From contig NHNU01000006.1 in the NCBI GenBank assembly GCA_002785985.1, forward strand, positions 971,587 to 1,035,586: a DNA stretch of 64,000 nucleotides, written 5' to 3'. This document shows, one piece after another, positions 20,405-32,130 of the stretch. The first letter of the stretch is position 1. Each line of letters starts with the position of its first letter. Source of the stretch: Microcyclosporella mali (Eukaryota; Ascomycota; Dothideomycetes; Mycosphaerellales; Mycosphaerellaceae). The translations under genes were made by a program, and so were the position numbers. The notes below the pieces were generated by a model. It did no database searches and was not told where the DNA came from. It saw only the letters and a program-made list of their open reading frames with translations.

Positions 20405-21745
20405 ATGACACTCGAAAACATCATCTGGGAGGCTAGGCAGAGACCGACTACTCTCAAGGACTCGCGGCACCCTTCTACCACAGTGGACGAGACAGGCTGT
20501 ATCGTCGTCAAAGGGTTTGTGGTCCCGAGCATGACTTCGTCGTTCAATTCAATTGCGATTCCCGATGAAAGACCTGTCACGCCACTGTCCCCTATTGAGG
20601 ACGCGCCGCCTGGATACTCACATCCCAACGGGTCGCTTTTCGGTGCACCTGAGCTCCAGGTCCTCAAGATCGAATCACCTCGATCCCTCCATCGTCCGAC
20701 AAGAAGCACTGGCAGTCTCGACTTCGGCAGAAGGCCATCGCGGCCAGCGACAGGCACTCGGCGCTCAACATGGCAGCAGACAGCATCTTCCCGCTGGCAC
20801 GATGAAGAACTTTTGAACGCGAAGTGTAAACCAAGCAGCTGCTTGACACTCGAAGTTGAGCGGTCGGATTTCCTTGCGCCTTTTCCGCAACCTATGGTGA
20901 ACTTTGGTGCTTCGCAAAACGACATGCATCGCAGGTCTATCGAGCCTATCGACCTCGGAAAGAACGCAAGGCGCGGCCCCACTAAGAACTCCAAGTTGAG
21001 AAATGTCGAGCTTGTAGACAAAGGTGAGGCCGATAACGCCATCGCCTCCGACTCCGATAGCGACCATGACGACGACGACAACGACGACAAGGTTTGCAAT
21101 CTGCATACCAGTCTCATAGGGGGCAGTATTGCCGCACAACGCCTCCGACCAACTTATGCTTTTCGCCGCGCACTTAGCGACCAGCGCAGTGGTGAAGAAA
21201 GGTCCAGAAGTTCAGCGACCGAACAGCAATCTGTTCGTATTGTAAACGTCGCAGTCTCGCACAATAACGAAAGCGCCATCGAGTCCGATGATGAATATGA
21301 GGACGACACAGATCTTCGCAAGGCAGATGAGCACGTCATAGCGGCACTCAACCTCGCCAGACTTTACAGATCGCGGAACTCGGTCACGGCAACAGTCGAA
21401 GCGGACACTGTCAGCGACACCACTGAGGCGACTGGCTCTGGGATAGAGACCGGACGTTGCTCGACCCAACGCGCCAGAGTCGTTCCAAGAAGACTCCAAA
21501 ACGGTAGCTGCGAGACACTCACAGAGGTCAAATCAATTGGACCACAGTCCCCTATCGCACGCAAGACATTATGTCCCTCACGAAGTCAACGGCCTCCGAT
21601 CAAGGGCGTGCTGAAGAACAGTTGCTCGCAAGATCTTCACCCGGCGCACGATTTGGCGTCACCAAAGCTCGATGCAACATCGAGAGGAGGCAGCGTACAT
21701 TGCATTAGTGGACCAAGCAAGTTCAACATACTTGGTGTACAGTGA
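20405..21745 (+). CDS. Uncharacterised acidic, disordered protein
   Basis: Single open frame of 446 codons with a good start and no interruption; I recognise no family. The N-terminal 60 residues (NIIWEARQRPTTL, GCIVVKGFVVPSM) are the most structured-looking part. The middle is Ser/Pro/Arg-rich, with an Asp run (SDSDSDHDDDDNDD) near residue 225 and a second acidic patch (ESDDEYEDD) near residue 300. A helix HVIAALNLARLYRSRNSV follows the second patch. No signal peptide or membrane segment is visible. Length, composition and neighbours support a real gene, perhaps a nuclear or signalling adaptor, but any function would be a guess. Confidence 0.7.
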   Translation: MTLENIIWEARQRPTTLKDSRHPSTTVDETGCIVVKGFVVPSMTSSFNSIAIPDERPVTPLSPIEDAPPGYSHPNGSLFGAPELQVLKIESPRSLHRPTRSTGSLDFGRRPSRPATGTRRSTWQQTASSRWHDEELLNAKCKPSSCLTLEVERSDFLAPFPQPMVNFGASQNDMHRRSIEPIDLGKNARRGPTKNSKLRNVELVDKGEADNAIASDSDSDHDDDDNDDKVCNLHTSLIGGSIAAQRLRPTYAFRRALSDQRSGEERSRSSATEQQSVRIVNVAVSHNNESAIESDDEYEDDTDLRKADEHVIAALNLARLYRSRNSVTATVEADTVSDTTEATGSGIETGRCSTQRARVVPRRLQNGSCETLTEVKSIGPQSPIARKTLCPSRSQRPPIKGVLKNSCSQDLHPAHDLASPKLDATSRGGSVHCISGPSKFNILGVQ

Positions 21746-22135
21746 ACAATCTGATCATCAGCCTGGACCGACATTGCGCTGGGCCCTGCCATAGCGACGT
21801 GTGGCATCACGACTCCGACATCGACGCTGGCATAGGTGGCACAGGACGCCGGTGCATGGAAGAGCGAGCATTTTCTATACCTTGCATTTTTGCAATAGTC
21901 TCTCGCGCATCATTTGAGATACCCATACCTGCGAATGCTCGAGGAGTAAATCAACTGCGAAGGTACTTGCGAGCGTGATGGGAGTTTATTTGGCATCTCG
22001 ATGCCGGGGAGTGATGATAGACAGATGGAATTTATCTGGTCGTCCCTCGAGACACAGATTGGGCTTTGCGCCTCAACTGCTTGAATTGTTCTTTCTGTAC
22101 AGTGGTCTCAAATGGTTCTAACTACTGCCACATTC
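21746..22135. other. Convergent intergenic region
   Basis: This 390-base space lies between two 3' ends. I see only likely untranslated sequence. Confidence 0.4.
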
Positions 22136-23590
22136 TCACGCAGCCTGGCCTTTGAAGTACTTGCTCGGAACAAATGGCATCTTCGTCACCACTGCTTTAC
22201 GCTTCTTCCCTCGCACGACAACTTGTACTTCCGTTCCGGCTTTGTGCATGCCATCTTTGACATATGCCATTGCAATGTTCTTCTTCAACGTGGGCGAGGG
22301 ACAGCCAGAAGTGACCTTGCCAATGACTGTGCCATCTGTGTCCACAATCTCTGCACCTTCACGTGCGGGTGCACCCTCGATGATCAGGCCGATTCTGCGC
22401 CTGGAAATGCCTGCGCCGCCTTTGGAGACCGGCGTGAGTTGTGGGATGATGGTCTCAGCGCCATTGAAGCTGGCAAGCTCACCGGCACGCCGAGACTTGG
22501 GAATGAGCCAGGAGAGGGCAGCTTCTACCGGCGTTGTGGTATCGTCCAGATCGTGGCCGTAGAGACACATGCCTGCTTCGAGACGAAGACTATCTCGTGC
22601 GCCAAGGCCAGCGAAACGAAGTTTGTTCGGAGTTGCAGTCTCGAGCAGGTGTTCTGTCACTTCGACCACCTGGGATGGGTGGATGGAGAGTTCAAACCCA
22701 TCCTCTCCAGTATAGCCACCGCGACTCGCAACAATGGGAAGTGACTCTCCCGAAGCCAGGTTAAGGGTGATGTATTTCATGCTGCCGAAATGCCAAGAAC
22801 TCAAGTCCACCTTGCAATTCTCCGCAAATACGGATTGGAGTACTTCAGCAGACAGGGGTCCCTGTAGAGCTATGAGGCCGTATGGCTTGCCGTCACTCTC
22901 GAGGTGTCGCAATTGAACGACCGGGTTGACCGTATTCTCCCAGTTCTCGATAGCAGACGAGAGGAAGCTGTAGTCCTTTTCTCTGCATCCGGCATTGGTG
23001 ACGAGATAGAATAGATGCTTAGGTCCCTCATCAAGGCGAGTGAGCATGCAGTCATCGACGATGCCTCCAGTCTTTGGGTGGAGTAGAGCCGAAAGTCCTG
23101 ATTGGCCTGGCTTCAGATCCTTCACACCAGCCGGCGTGATCGTCTCTAGGAATGCTTCGGCTCCAGGTCCTTCGACGTGATACTGGACCATGTGACCGAC
23201 ATCGAAGAGCGAGACCTTTTCGCGAGTCCAAGCGTGGCTCTCGCCAACAGACAGATCGGAATATTGTACCGGCATCGAGTAGCCGCCGAACGGGACCATC
23301 TTGCCCCCATGTTTGAGGTGGAGGCTGTACAGTGCAGTGCGGCCTGGGGTCTCTTCAGTGAAGAAATGTGGAGGCGGTGTTGCGTGCGAGCTCTGAGCTC
23401 GCTTTTGGCTGGCGAAGGAGCTGTTGAAGAAGGTTTTAGATTGAACTTCCTGCTGGTCTCCGTGTCGCAGGGACACTGTGGAAATCGGCCGTGACGCTGA
23501 GACCAATCTATTTACCGTCCGATGTGCGTGGCGTGGAGTCCATATCTGTCGGGTGGGCAGGAAGGCCCGTAAGGCACGAGCTGTCGACAT
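22136..23590 (-). CDS. GCV1: Aminomethyltransferase, glycine cleavage T-protein, mitochondrial
   Basis: Single exon, 484 residues from the Met at 23590. The T-protein transfers the aminomethyl carbon of glycine from lipoyl H-protein to tetrahydrofolate, releasing ammonia, in the mitochondrial matrix. The first 75 or so residues are rich in R, S, T and A with no long acidic run, a normal presequence. The GCV_T fold begins with RTALYSLHLKHGGKMVPFGGYSMPVQY. Key regions are LFDVGHM, GGIVDDCMLTR (with the family's folate-site Asp), TGEDGFELS, GLGARDSLRLEAGMCLYGHDLD and, in the C-terminal barrel, VTSGCPSPTLKKNIAMAYV. A Met ten residues upstream (23620) is possible but less leader-like. Divergent from VMA5. 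Confidence 0.95.
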   Translation of the reverse strand: MSTARALRAFLPTRQIWTPRHAHRTVNRLVSASRPISTVSLRHGDQQEVQSKTFFNSSFASQKRAQSSHATPPPHFFTEETPGRTALYSLHLKHGGKMVPFGGYSMPVQYSDLSVGESHAWTREKVSLFDVGHMVQYHVEGPGAEAFLETITPAGVKDLKPGQSGLSALLHPKTGGIVDDCMLTRLDEGPKHLFYLVTNAGCREKDYSFLSSAIENWENTVNPVVQLRHLESDGKPYGLIALQGPLSAEVLQSVFAENCKVDLSSWHFGSMKYITLNLASGESLPIVASRGGYTGEDGFELSIHPSQVVEVTEHLLETATPNKLRFAGLGARDSLRLEAGMCLYGHDLDDTTTPVEAALSWLIPKSRRAGELASFNGAETIIPQLTPVSKGGAGISRRRIGLIIEGAPAREGAEIVDTDGTVIGKVTSGCPSPTLKKNIAMAYVKDGMHKAGTEVQVVVRGKKRKAVVTKMPFVPSKYFKGQAA

Positions 23591-23961
23591 GATGCTGAAG
23601 TGTAGTAGACTGAGGACCAATGCCTCGCTTTACCGCCTTTCGCGTTCCACTTCCAGGTCGGCGCGACCTCTAGAGGATCTGGTAACAAGCCAGAAGAACG
23701 AGAGTATCGGTTTGGTGATTTGGCTAAAACACTGCTTATTTGAATTCAACCATGGCAAGATCAATGCAATGGAAAATATGACCGCTCTCGGGTGCCGGTT
23801 CCTGTCGAAGTGAGGTCGAGCTGGGCCCCACATCGCGAAGCCTCATTGGGCGTCCTCTGCCAGGCATATTGAGCCAGACACATGCAAGCACCACGGAAGC
23901 AACACAGCTGCTACACTTCCGCCTACAGCCCTGCTTGCCGACATTGGAGGCTCGACACATC
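23591..23961. promoter_or_regulatory. Divergent promoter of GCV1 and VMA5
   Basis: This 371-base space is shared by two divergent genes and must carry both promoters. I see no clear TATA box or repeated site. Confidence 0.45.
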
Positions 23962-25258
23962 ATGCCGGCGCAGACGTTCTTCCTCGTCTCCCTGCCAACC
24001 TCAATATCTCCCTCTGGCGACCGCGATGAAGCATTGACCGCACTTCGAGCTGGCGTCACAACCGATCAAGGCACCACATTCCCATTCGCCGTTCCAGACT
24101 TCAAGGTCGGCACGTTGGATGCTCTCGTACAGCAGGCAGACGATTTAGCAAAGCTCGATCAGGGATGCAGACAAGTCGTGGACAAAGTAGCAGACTCGCT
24201 AAGATCGTTGCTGGACGGGGATGAAGAGAAGGTGCAGGAGCAGAAGGTGGTCAATGATAGTATGTGGTGAGCCTTGGGAACATCTATTTGACCTGCAAGC
24301 TGAGACTATTGCGCAGAACCTGTCGAGAACTATCTACAATCGTTCCAATGGAACAAAGTCAAGTATCGCGCAGACAAGCCTATCGCCGAGCTGGTCGATA
24401 CGCTGCAGAAAGAGCTCGCTGCTGTGGACAACGATGTCAAGGCAAAGTTCAACCAGTATAACACGACCAAGACCAATCTTGCGTCTGTACAGCGAAGCCA
24501 GACCGGAAATCTGTCCCAGAAGTCGCTCGCGGCTATCGTAAACCCTGATGCTCTGCTCAAACCCGACGACTCCGAATACCTCCAGCAGCACCTGATCGCG
24601 GTGCCAAACACTCTCGTCAAAGACTTCTTGAAGACATACGAAGGATTGGTGGAAATGGTAGTCCCGCGATCTGCGCAGCTGCTGGCGAAAGACGATGAAT
24701 TTCACTTGTACGTGGTCACAGTATTCAAGAAGTACAGCACAGAATTTGTGCACAAATGCAGAGAACACCGGTGGACGCCCAGAGACATGAAGGTCTCGGA
24801 GGGAGGCCGAGAAGGAGAGGAGCAAGAGCTGCGGAAACTGGAGAAGGAAGAGAGGAAGGTATGGGGTGAGGCGCTGCGGCTCGGAAGGACAGGTTACAGC
24901 GACGCCGTCATGGGATGGATACATGTCCTGGCTCTTCGAGTCTTCGTCGAGACAGTCCTGAGATATGGTCTACCCCTCTCGTATGTGTGTGGGCTCGTCA
25001 AGGTATGTCAAAGCTGGCTTATATCGACCTGTGAGTCGCACTGATTAAACCTTGCAGACGGACACGAAACGCGCGAAGAAGGCAAAGTCATTACTCGACT
25101 CGAAGTTCTCAGATCTTGGTGGCAATGCTGTCAGCAAGGACAAGAAGGGTCGACCGAAGCAGGACGATAGCCACCTGCAACAGGAAATGGCAGGCGCAGG
25201 CTTCGGCGGTGATTCCGGGTTCGAGCCGTATGTGTTTTACGAGTTCGAGATCATATAG
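23962..25258 (+). CDS. VMA5: V-type ATPase V1 subunit C
   Basis: Three exons, 23962-24259, 24317-25002 and 25058-25258, about 394 residues. Subunit C joins V1 to the stator stalk of the vacuolar proton pump and is released on glucose loss in yeast. Family features include FKVGTLDALVQQADDLAKLD near the start, WNKVKYRADKPIAELVD after the first junction, LLKPDDSEYLQQHLIAVP, YVVTVFKKYSTEF, RYGLPLSYVCGLVK and a C-terminal YVFYEFEII. Both introns (57 and 55 bases) begin GTATGT. The first splits the codon for the lysine that opens KPVENYLQSFQWNKVKYR, and the join restores the family sequence exactly. An alternative GTATGT at 24981 would break the conserved YVCGLVK. Confidence 0.95.
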
Positions 25259-26104
25259 CGCTGTGCGCAGCGGCTTTCTGAAAAGCTGGTCCTGCTCGGA
25301 CAGTCACTGTATGTATACCCGCACCGCCAAGAAGTTGTCTCCGTCCAGGCCAGCCCTACAGCGCATGACTTGTACGGCAGCCTAGCAGATTCGGGAGTCA
25401 TCCGAGTCATCTTTGTGCATGAGCTACATGTACACGTGGTGTCAGCCGATCTCATCTGAAGGTTTCATGAGCTGGGAGAATCGAAATGACTACTGAGACA
25501 GGTAGCCGGAATTACATATCACGCCACCAGAAGCATGCATAACACCGCGAATGCAGAGCGATGTCGCAAGACGACTATCGAAAACAGAAGTTCCGAATGG
25601 TGTGACTCCAGACCCGATGTCGATTCCACGTCGAGTTGGGCTGTGGAAGGCCTGATTATGGACGCGGATCGGTTGGCCTCATCATTCCTCCACGCGAGCA
25701 TGGAGCTGGATGAAGCTTGTGAAGCTATGTGCCCGTGAACCCCACCTAGCCGCCTACCTAGAGTCTCCCACATACATACCACGTTTACACACCTGTGCCC
25801 GTCATCGCCCGCCACCCTCCGTCCGTCCGTCCCTCCCTCCCGCCATGATTCCACGCTGCGAGAGCGGAGATGATGTCCGAGAGTGTCGCGTGCACGAGAG
25901 GCTGAAACCGAGCAGCAGTAGTAGTCGAATAGAAATAGCATGCGACACTGCTACGGGACTAGCGTCTCTTCAGCTGGGAGGGGGGCTATGCCGCAGTGAG
26001 AGATGGGGAGACGCCAATTCCTTCGTTTCCCCTCTGGCGCTTGTCTGGCTCGTCTGCTTCCTTGCCATCCAACAACACCACGCGACATGCTCCGCCGCCG
26101 TCGG

Positions 26105-26141
<37 letters not shown>

Positions 26142-26825
26142 GCGACAACGAGCAGGCGCCGGCTGCGTGTGCGCGCGCGCGCTTGCTGAGACACCCGGAC
26201 ACCTGTCTGTATGGTATGCAAGTTGAGTTGAGTACTGCAGGACTGCCGCATAGAAAACAATGGCCATGACACCACGACGACACCCGGATCATGATGCATG
26301 AAAGCAGCAGCGGCTGGCGCACCGGTGAAGGCGTGAATCACCTGCAAACCACACATGCGCCAGACCAGACGGACCACTTCGTCACTCTTCGCACCACTTT
26401 TCTGGCCCCCACCTCAGCTGAAAGACAAACGGAACGGTCTAGTAACGTTCACAAGCATCCTTCCTGCAGCACAGCCTAGCCCAGGCCGATCATTGCATAC
26501 TGTACCTTCCGACTAGTATTTGCTTGCCCGCCACGAGTCTACGACATATATTCCTGCCACTGCCGCGCTATCTATTGCTCAGCTCCTTCCCGCTTCCTCT
26601 TCCTTCCTCCCTGCTTCCCACATCAGGCACATCACCACATCGCTATCAAGACTTGCTTTCGTAATCCCCATCAGGCCGCCCATTTACATACACCCACCCA
26701 GCACCTGACTGACGCATCCTTCTTGATACTTCTACCTCCTTATACCATCCCTCTCTCTTTTCGAGTCATAGTTCGTTTCGCTCGAACCAAGCCACATCCA
26801 TACTTGACCGCCAAAATCTACAGAT
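25259..26825. other. Long gene-free region upstream of coiled-coil gene
   Basis: This 1.57 kb space has no supported gene. It holds a CAG trinucleotide run (26106-26140, listed separately), a pyrimidine-rich tract near 25805-25835 with CCGT and CCCT repeats, and more pyrimidine-rich sequence just before the next ATG, which may be the leader. The open frame across the CAG run exists on both strands and looks like repeat composition rather than protein. Confidence 0.45.
26106..26140 (+). repeat. CAG/CTG trinucleotide microsatellite
   Basis: About 11.7 perfect units of CAG, outside any supported gene, followed shortly by a GCGC-rich stretch. A length-variable marker is likely. Confidence 0.95.
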
Positions 26826-28224
26826 ATGGCAAACTATTACGGCGACGACGACTACGACTACTACGGTGCTCCGCGCAGGAGGCGACCTTCACCCCACCAC
26901 TTCCAAAGCGGTACAATGCTCTCTCCAGGTCATGGCTCGGGACTGCACCGCAGCCGATCGCATGGTCATTCCCCAGCGCCTACAATTAACGTCTACAATC
27001 GCATGGATCAAGAGGGCGCGCCTTATCCACAATATGTGCCTTATCCTGCGGGTCCAAGTTCTCGAAGAGCATCTCCACGCGCCTCGCCCGAGGTTCGAGG
27101 ACGAAGCAGGATTGGCGATCGGCTCGTTGATGGTCTCGAAAGTGAATTTTTGGACATGGCTCTGGAGCATCGCTACGGCAGGTCTCGCTCACGAGGAAGG
27201 TCGGACGCTTCCTCGCCTGGTCTGGCTGAGTGGCAGCTGGCGCAGAGAAATGCCGAGTTGCGTGAGATCTCGCGCGAGCGCGCATGGAGATTGGAGAAGG
27301 AACGCATCGAGAATCGCATGAAGCTCGAGCAGCTGGAACTCGAGAGAAAGAAAGACCTTGCCGAGGAAGAGCGCGAGAGGCGCGAGAAGCGCATCGTCGA
27401 AGACTATGAACGTAAACAGCGCGAGGCAGATGAAAAGCGGAAAGATGCACAGAAACGTGCTGTTGAAGAGTACGAACGCAAACAACGAGAAGAAAAAGAA
27501 AAAGAGAGACAGGAGGAGCGCCGCATCAAGGAGAAGATGGAGCGCGAGGAACGGGAGGCCAAAGAAAAGGAGGAGAGAATGATTCGTGAACTCAAGGAAA
27601 AGGAACAAAAAGCCAAGGAGAAGAAGGAGAAGGAGTATCAAGATTTCCTGCGGCTGCAGAAAGAGAAGGAAGAGAAGAAGAAGAAAGAGGAGAAGGAGGC
27701 CGAGGAGAAGCTTCAGGACGCTATGCGCAAACGTCTTGCCAACCTCGGATACACTCAGCAAACGATCGACATTATGGTGGACGAGGAGAAAGCCAAGAAG
27801 TTCAAGAAGGATGTCGAACACCGACACGACGATCGAATCGACGTCTTCAGGGGGCCGCGCGCTCCGGTATACCCCAAGGTTCACCGCGACTACCTTGCGG
27901 TAGAAACGCTGAAATACTACGACTTGCCATGGGAAGTTGACAGGGTAAGTCGCCACTCCTAAAATAGATCAAAATATGATATCGCCACATCGTGTACATC
28001 AACTGACACAACATCTGTATTTATAGTCCAATCCTGACTACATCATCATCCTCCGAGACATGGACAAGCGCGAGACTGACCTTTTATTCGAGCACACTTC
28101 TCGATTGCGAGCCGGGAAGCTGCTACTGGAGCCGAAGAAAAAGGAGCCCAAATTGGCCATGTATCGACGACGATCCAAGAGCCGCGGCGCTCCTGAGAGA
28201 ATTGGAATCCTTCGGTTGGGATAG
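26826..28224 (+). CDS. Conserved fungal protein with long charged coiled coil
   Basis: Two exons, 26826-27944 and 28027-28224, with an 82-base intron (GTAAGT to TTATAG), about 438 residues. Residues 1-130 are Tyr-, Pro-, Arg- and Ser-rich. Residues about 135-310 are a nearly continuous Glu/Lys/Arg helix (repeats such as VEDYERKQREADEKRK and VEEYERKQREEKEKER), a long coiled coil or single alpha helix. The C-terminal 120 residues are the conserved part: DAMRKRLANLGYTQQTIDIM, then PVYPKVHRDYLAVETLKYYDLPWEVD joined by splicing to SNPDYIIILRDMDKRETDLLFEHT. I recall this C-terminal module from many ascomycete proteins of unknown function, often misnamed after other coiled-coil proteins. No localisation signal is obvious. 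Confidence 0.85.
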
Positions 28225-28675
28225 CCTGGCTATCCGTGCTTGAGGCCTTGCGAAGGTCTGTGTTGAGCTCTGGACTCTCTATTCGGGAAGGTCATCTGGG
28301 GTTCTTGTTTTGCGAGAAGTAAATCTGCAATATATCCAGATCTGGCGAGGAGGACGGCAATAGGACGATGATGAGCAAGACAGGTGTTCGGGACTATAAG
28401 CAGAGATACGTATTGTAGTTGAATGGTGTACAAATCCTTTTCGACGCGCCTCGCTGAGCATTTTCTTCCTACAATCGGACTACTAGGGAAGCAAAAGCCG
28501 AAGTTGATGTCTCGAAGAAGCACGACTCGTCGTTGATGCAGCTTGTCTGACCTGGAACTGTCGTATAAAATAGTGGAAACTCCTTCATACAGCTACTCTC
28601 CATGCGCATTTTGAGAACCATTACTTGCGAAATAATCTCCAAAGAAGAAAAAACAAAAGAAGCCGCCGAAAAATT
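28225..28675. other. Convergent intergenic region
   Basis: This 451-base space lies between the 3' ends of the coiled-coil gene and the CLC gene. Nothing recognisable is present. Confidence 0.4.
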
Positions 28676-31030
28676 TCATCCGTGTTTCATCTGATCCAAG
28701 AAAGCCACGAGTCGCTTCTTGATAATGACACCCACCAACCTCCCACTCCCCTCCTCCGTCACCATCAGATGCCGCAGACCGAGCTTGCCAAACATCTCGA
28801 CCACGTACTCCATGGGCGCGGAAGCACAGATGGACGTGGGCGTGCGATCGACGAAATGCGACAGATCGAATTCGTCTTCTTCTTCTTCTTCCCCAGCGGC
28901 GTCGCCGAGCAAGCGGACTTCTGCGTCCGCGTCGTAGATCTGGCCGAGCTCGTTGAGACCAAAGTCGAGTTCGGCTTCGGCGAGGTAGCCTTGCAGGATC
29001 TCGCCGTTCTGCACGAGGACCAGGCCGGCGTCCATCAGGCCGCGGGATTTGAGCTGGTCTAACTTTTTGGCCAGCAGCTTGCGCGAGACTTTGTTGCTGG
29101 GCGGCACGTGGACGGTGATCTCGTCCATGGTTTGTTTGGGCGGGATCAGTTCCTCGGCGAGGAGATTCTGCTTCTGTACGGCGCCGAGGCTGTGGTCCAG
29201 GTCTAGGAAGGGGTGACCGAGTACTGCTTGGGCGAGGTCGTACACACCGTCTTTGCCGAGAGCATCGGCGACCCATTTTGAGACCAGGATGGCGATCATA
29301 TGAGGGACAATATAGTCGATTTCACCGGTCAGCTCAAACATGATGACGACGAGGGAGAGCGTCATTCGTGACACTCCGGCCAAGAATGCTCCTGCGCCGA
29401 CCATTGCGAATATACCAGGGGAGATCGATGGGATAGCCTGGCCGCATAGTCTCCCGAAGAAAGCTCCAGCGTCGAGGCTGGGAATGATGACGCCGGACGG
29501 CACTTTGACACCGAAGGTGATGATGGTGAGAACGAGCTTTGTCAATGTTCCGTACATCAGGAACCCGTAATAGTTGGACTTGTGCTCGCTGGCTTCGTTC
29601 TGGCAGACCCAGGTGTTCTGTGAAGCGTTGTCTCGACAGTCCACAAGCAGGTTCTTTATGATGATATCCCCCGGCTCTCGAGTGAGCGGATTGGGATACT
29701 GCAGCAAGACTGTCACCAGGACGATGAGGAAGACCTCGACCACTGGGTAGCTTTTGATGATGTTGAAGCTTCGAAACCACTTGGACCAGATGAAGTTGAG
29801 CCGACAGAAGGTGCCGCCGAATATACCGCCCGCGATGCCAAGGACAACGAAGACAAGATAATGAACAGCGTCGTACGAAGTGCCATAATTCGTCTCGAAG
29901 AGCACTAACTTGCCAGTTCCATTCGGATTGAGCGCTTTGAGAACCACGGCAGCGCACAGCGAGCAGAGAAACGCTTGCCAGAGTACCTTTCGAGGGAAGT
30001 AGGTCGAGATTTCCTCGTAGGAGAAGAGCACGCCCCCGATGGGTGCTCCAAATGCAACCGAAAGGCCAGAAGCGCAAGCAGCTGAAAGCATCTCGCGCAT
30101 TTTCCGCCCATTTTCTCGGTACTTTGGGAAGAGCCTGGCCACGAGGTAGCCCACGCAGGTGCTGATGTGTACGAACGGGCCTTCTTTACCAAGGCACATT
30201 CCTGTTGCTACCGCAAATACAGCACCGACAGCCTTGACTACTAGAACCTTGAAGTCCAGGAAATTGGGTATCACAAAGCCGGAAAGGATGGTCTTAATCT
30301 CGGGAATGCCACTTCCTGCAGCCATATACATGCTTTTGCCTAGTACTGACGGTGGTTCGCCATTCGACTTCTTGTCATCTGTGGACGCAGTGGCGGGAAG
30401 AGATCGCCTTGTGAGCATTGTGACACTTCCGCTGACAATGCCAAAAGCGAGGGCAAAACCAAGGTATATCATGAAGGCGGATCCAAAACTGGTCGACCAT
30501 GGCTTGAAGTCGGAGCACTCGTCGCCGCTTTGTGCGACGCCAACCAGAGGTGTTTTACCAGCGCAGCAACCCTCTCGAGTCCAGAAGGGATTCGTTTTGC
30601 AGTAGCCGAATTTCCAGTCGCTGACAGTGGCTTCTGCAATGTCAACCAGAAATGCCACACAGGCTGTCAGAGCTCCGATGAGAGCAGCCACAAACCATCC
30701 ACTGGACTGGTCGAATAGACGAAATACTTTGTAGCGGAGGCCAGTGTGATCTCTGATGTATCGTTGCCGGTAAGAGTCTTTGACGAGGTCGTGCATCCAG
30801 TCAATGGTGGTATAGTCATTGCTGGTACCAAGTCAGTATTCCTCAGTAGTACCACGAGGCAAATCACGTTGAACTTACTAGGCTAATCGCTCCCCTATCG
30901 AAGCATCGGACAGTTTCTGCTCTTCTTCAGTGACATGACTGTGAATGATAGAATCCCTCTCCTCCTGTCGAGACCACTTCCGCAGCCTTGCGGGTATAGC
31001 CAACAACGGGCTCGACTCGTCATCCGGCAT
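28676..31030 (-). CDS. GEF1: CLC-family chloride/proton exchanger, GEF1-like
   Basis: Two exons on the minus strand, 31030-30879 and 30821-28676, about 765 residues. The protein is a membrane exchanger of Golgi, endosome or vacuole that supplies chloride counter-ions for acidification and, in yeast, copper loading of the iron oxidase. The CLC signature motifs are present: GSGIPE near 220, GKEGPFVH with the gating glutamate at about 264, and FSYEEISTYFP with the proton glutamate at about 321, the pair that marks exchangers rather than channels. Ten or more hydrophobic helices span residues 90-600, and two CBS domains follow (HVPPSNKVSRKLLAKK and the ICASAPMEYVVEMF..LRHLMVTEEGSGRLVGVI region). 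The first exon encodes a short acidic cytosolic tail (MPDDESSPLL, a dileucine-like motif). Confidence 0.94.
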
Positions 31031-32130
31031 GCTTGAGATTGTCGCTCTCGGTAGAGGCCAAGCAAGACGGAAGTGCGGCCAGAGATGCCAGTGACGGCGA
31101 CAGCGACAGCAGGGAAGGACGTCGACGACGACAGCGTCCCATGCACGCGTCTAGAATTGCGTCTAACGACATTACGTGCATGCATATCGTCGCGATAAGC
31201 AGCAGAGAGATGTGAGATGGACGCCGTTGAGTGGACCGATAAGGACTCTCAATTGCAGCCACGCGGGAAGGCCAAAGCTCAGCCATACTGTTGTGCTTGT
31301 TTCGGTCGTGGCATCATTGATTGACTGAAGACGCGTTGCGCATGCCATCTGTTAGTAGTTATACGCACCATTCCAGCGTCGTTGTATGTGGACAGCAGTC
31401 TCTAACCCTTCGACAGCACAGAACAAGCCTGAGGCGACAATTAGTCGGCGCGCCACCAAACAGGGTCCAGTCTGAGAGCCGCGGCGTTATGGGCTTCATC
31501 CACAACTATGGAAAAGGCAGACGAAGCTGCGAAATGGTATCGATGAGGAGCGTACATAGGGTGAGTGACGGAGTGTTCATTTGATGACTGAGGCATGCCC
31601 GTCGTCCATACGCGTCGGCTCCTGTCCTTCCTGAGACGTCAATCAGAGGCAAGCACTGGGATCTCCCAGAGAAACAAGCTTGGAAGCACTTCTAAAACGA
31701 CGGGACGGTACACAACCATGCGCACATGCTGGAGGCGGACATAGCGCCGCCGGCGAGATGTCCATGAAGTACAGTGCCTGATATAGACGCATTTTCACAT
31801 GCCCTGCGAGTCTTGTCCTTGTCTCCCCCCACCCCGCCTCTGCAGCCGTACGTCAGGCCACACACTCATATTGCCCATTTGTAGTATGTACCTCACCTGC
31901 CCTCTCCACTACTACTGGCGCTCCGTAGTAATGGCGCCCGCAGGAACAGCCTCTGCCGAACCAAACTCACCACTTACCCACCCCTACCACCACGCCGCCT
32001 ACATAGCCAGTGCTGCGACCCTTTCACCCTCTGCTTGCGTGGGTCCTTCTTGTCGATTGCGACGTTCACCTCTACATCCACTTACATAGAATGCGAGACT
32101 ATCCTATATTGCTACCTACCTCTGCACTCA
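31031..32130. promoter_or_regulatory. Divergent region between the CLC and ethanolamine kinase genes
   Basis: This 1.1 kb space holds two promoters. Nothing stands out; open frames here are short and lack family resemblance. Confidence 0.4.

Noticed and set aside
22112..22744. 210-codon frame antisense to GCV1
   Set aside because: Lies wholly over a conserved mitochondrial gene and has no recognisable domain.
25710..26189. Plus-strand frame encoding a Gln run over the CAG repeat
   Set aside because: All frames across the repeat are open on both strands; flanks look non-coding and no homologue is known.
27189..27956. 255-codon open frame antisense to the coiled-coil gene
   Set aside because: It mirrors the Glu/Lys codons of the sense gene (giving Leu/Phe runs) and has no family resemblance; typical shadow of repetitive codon use.
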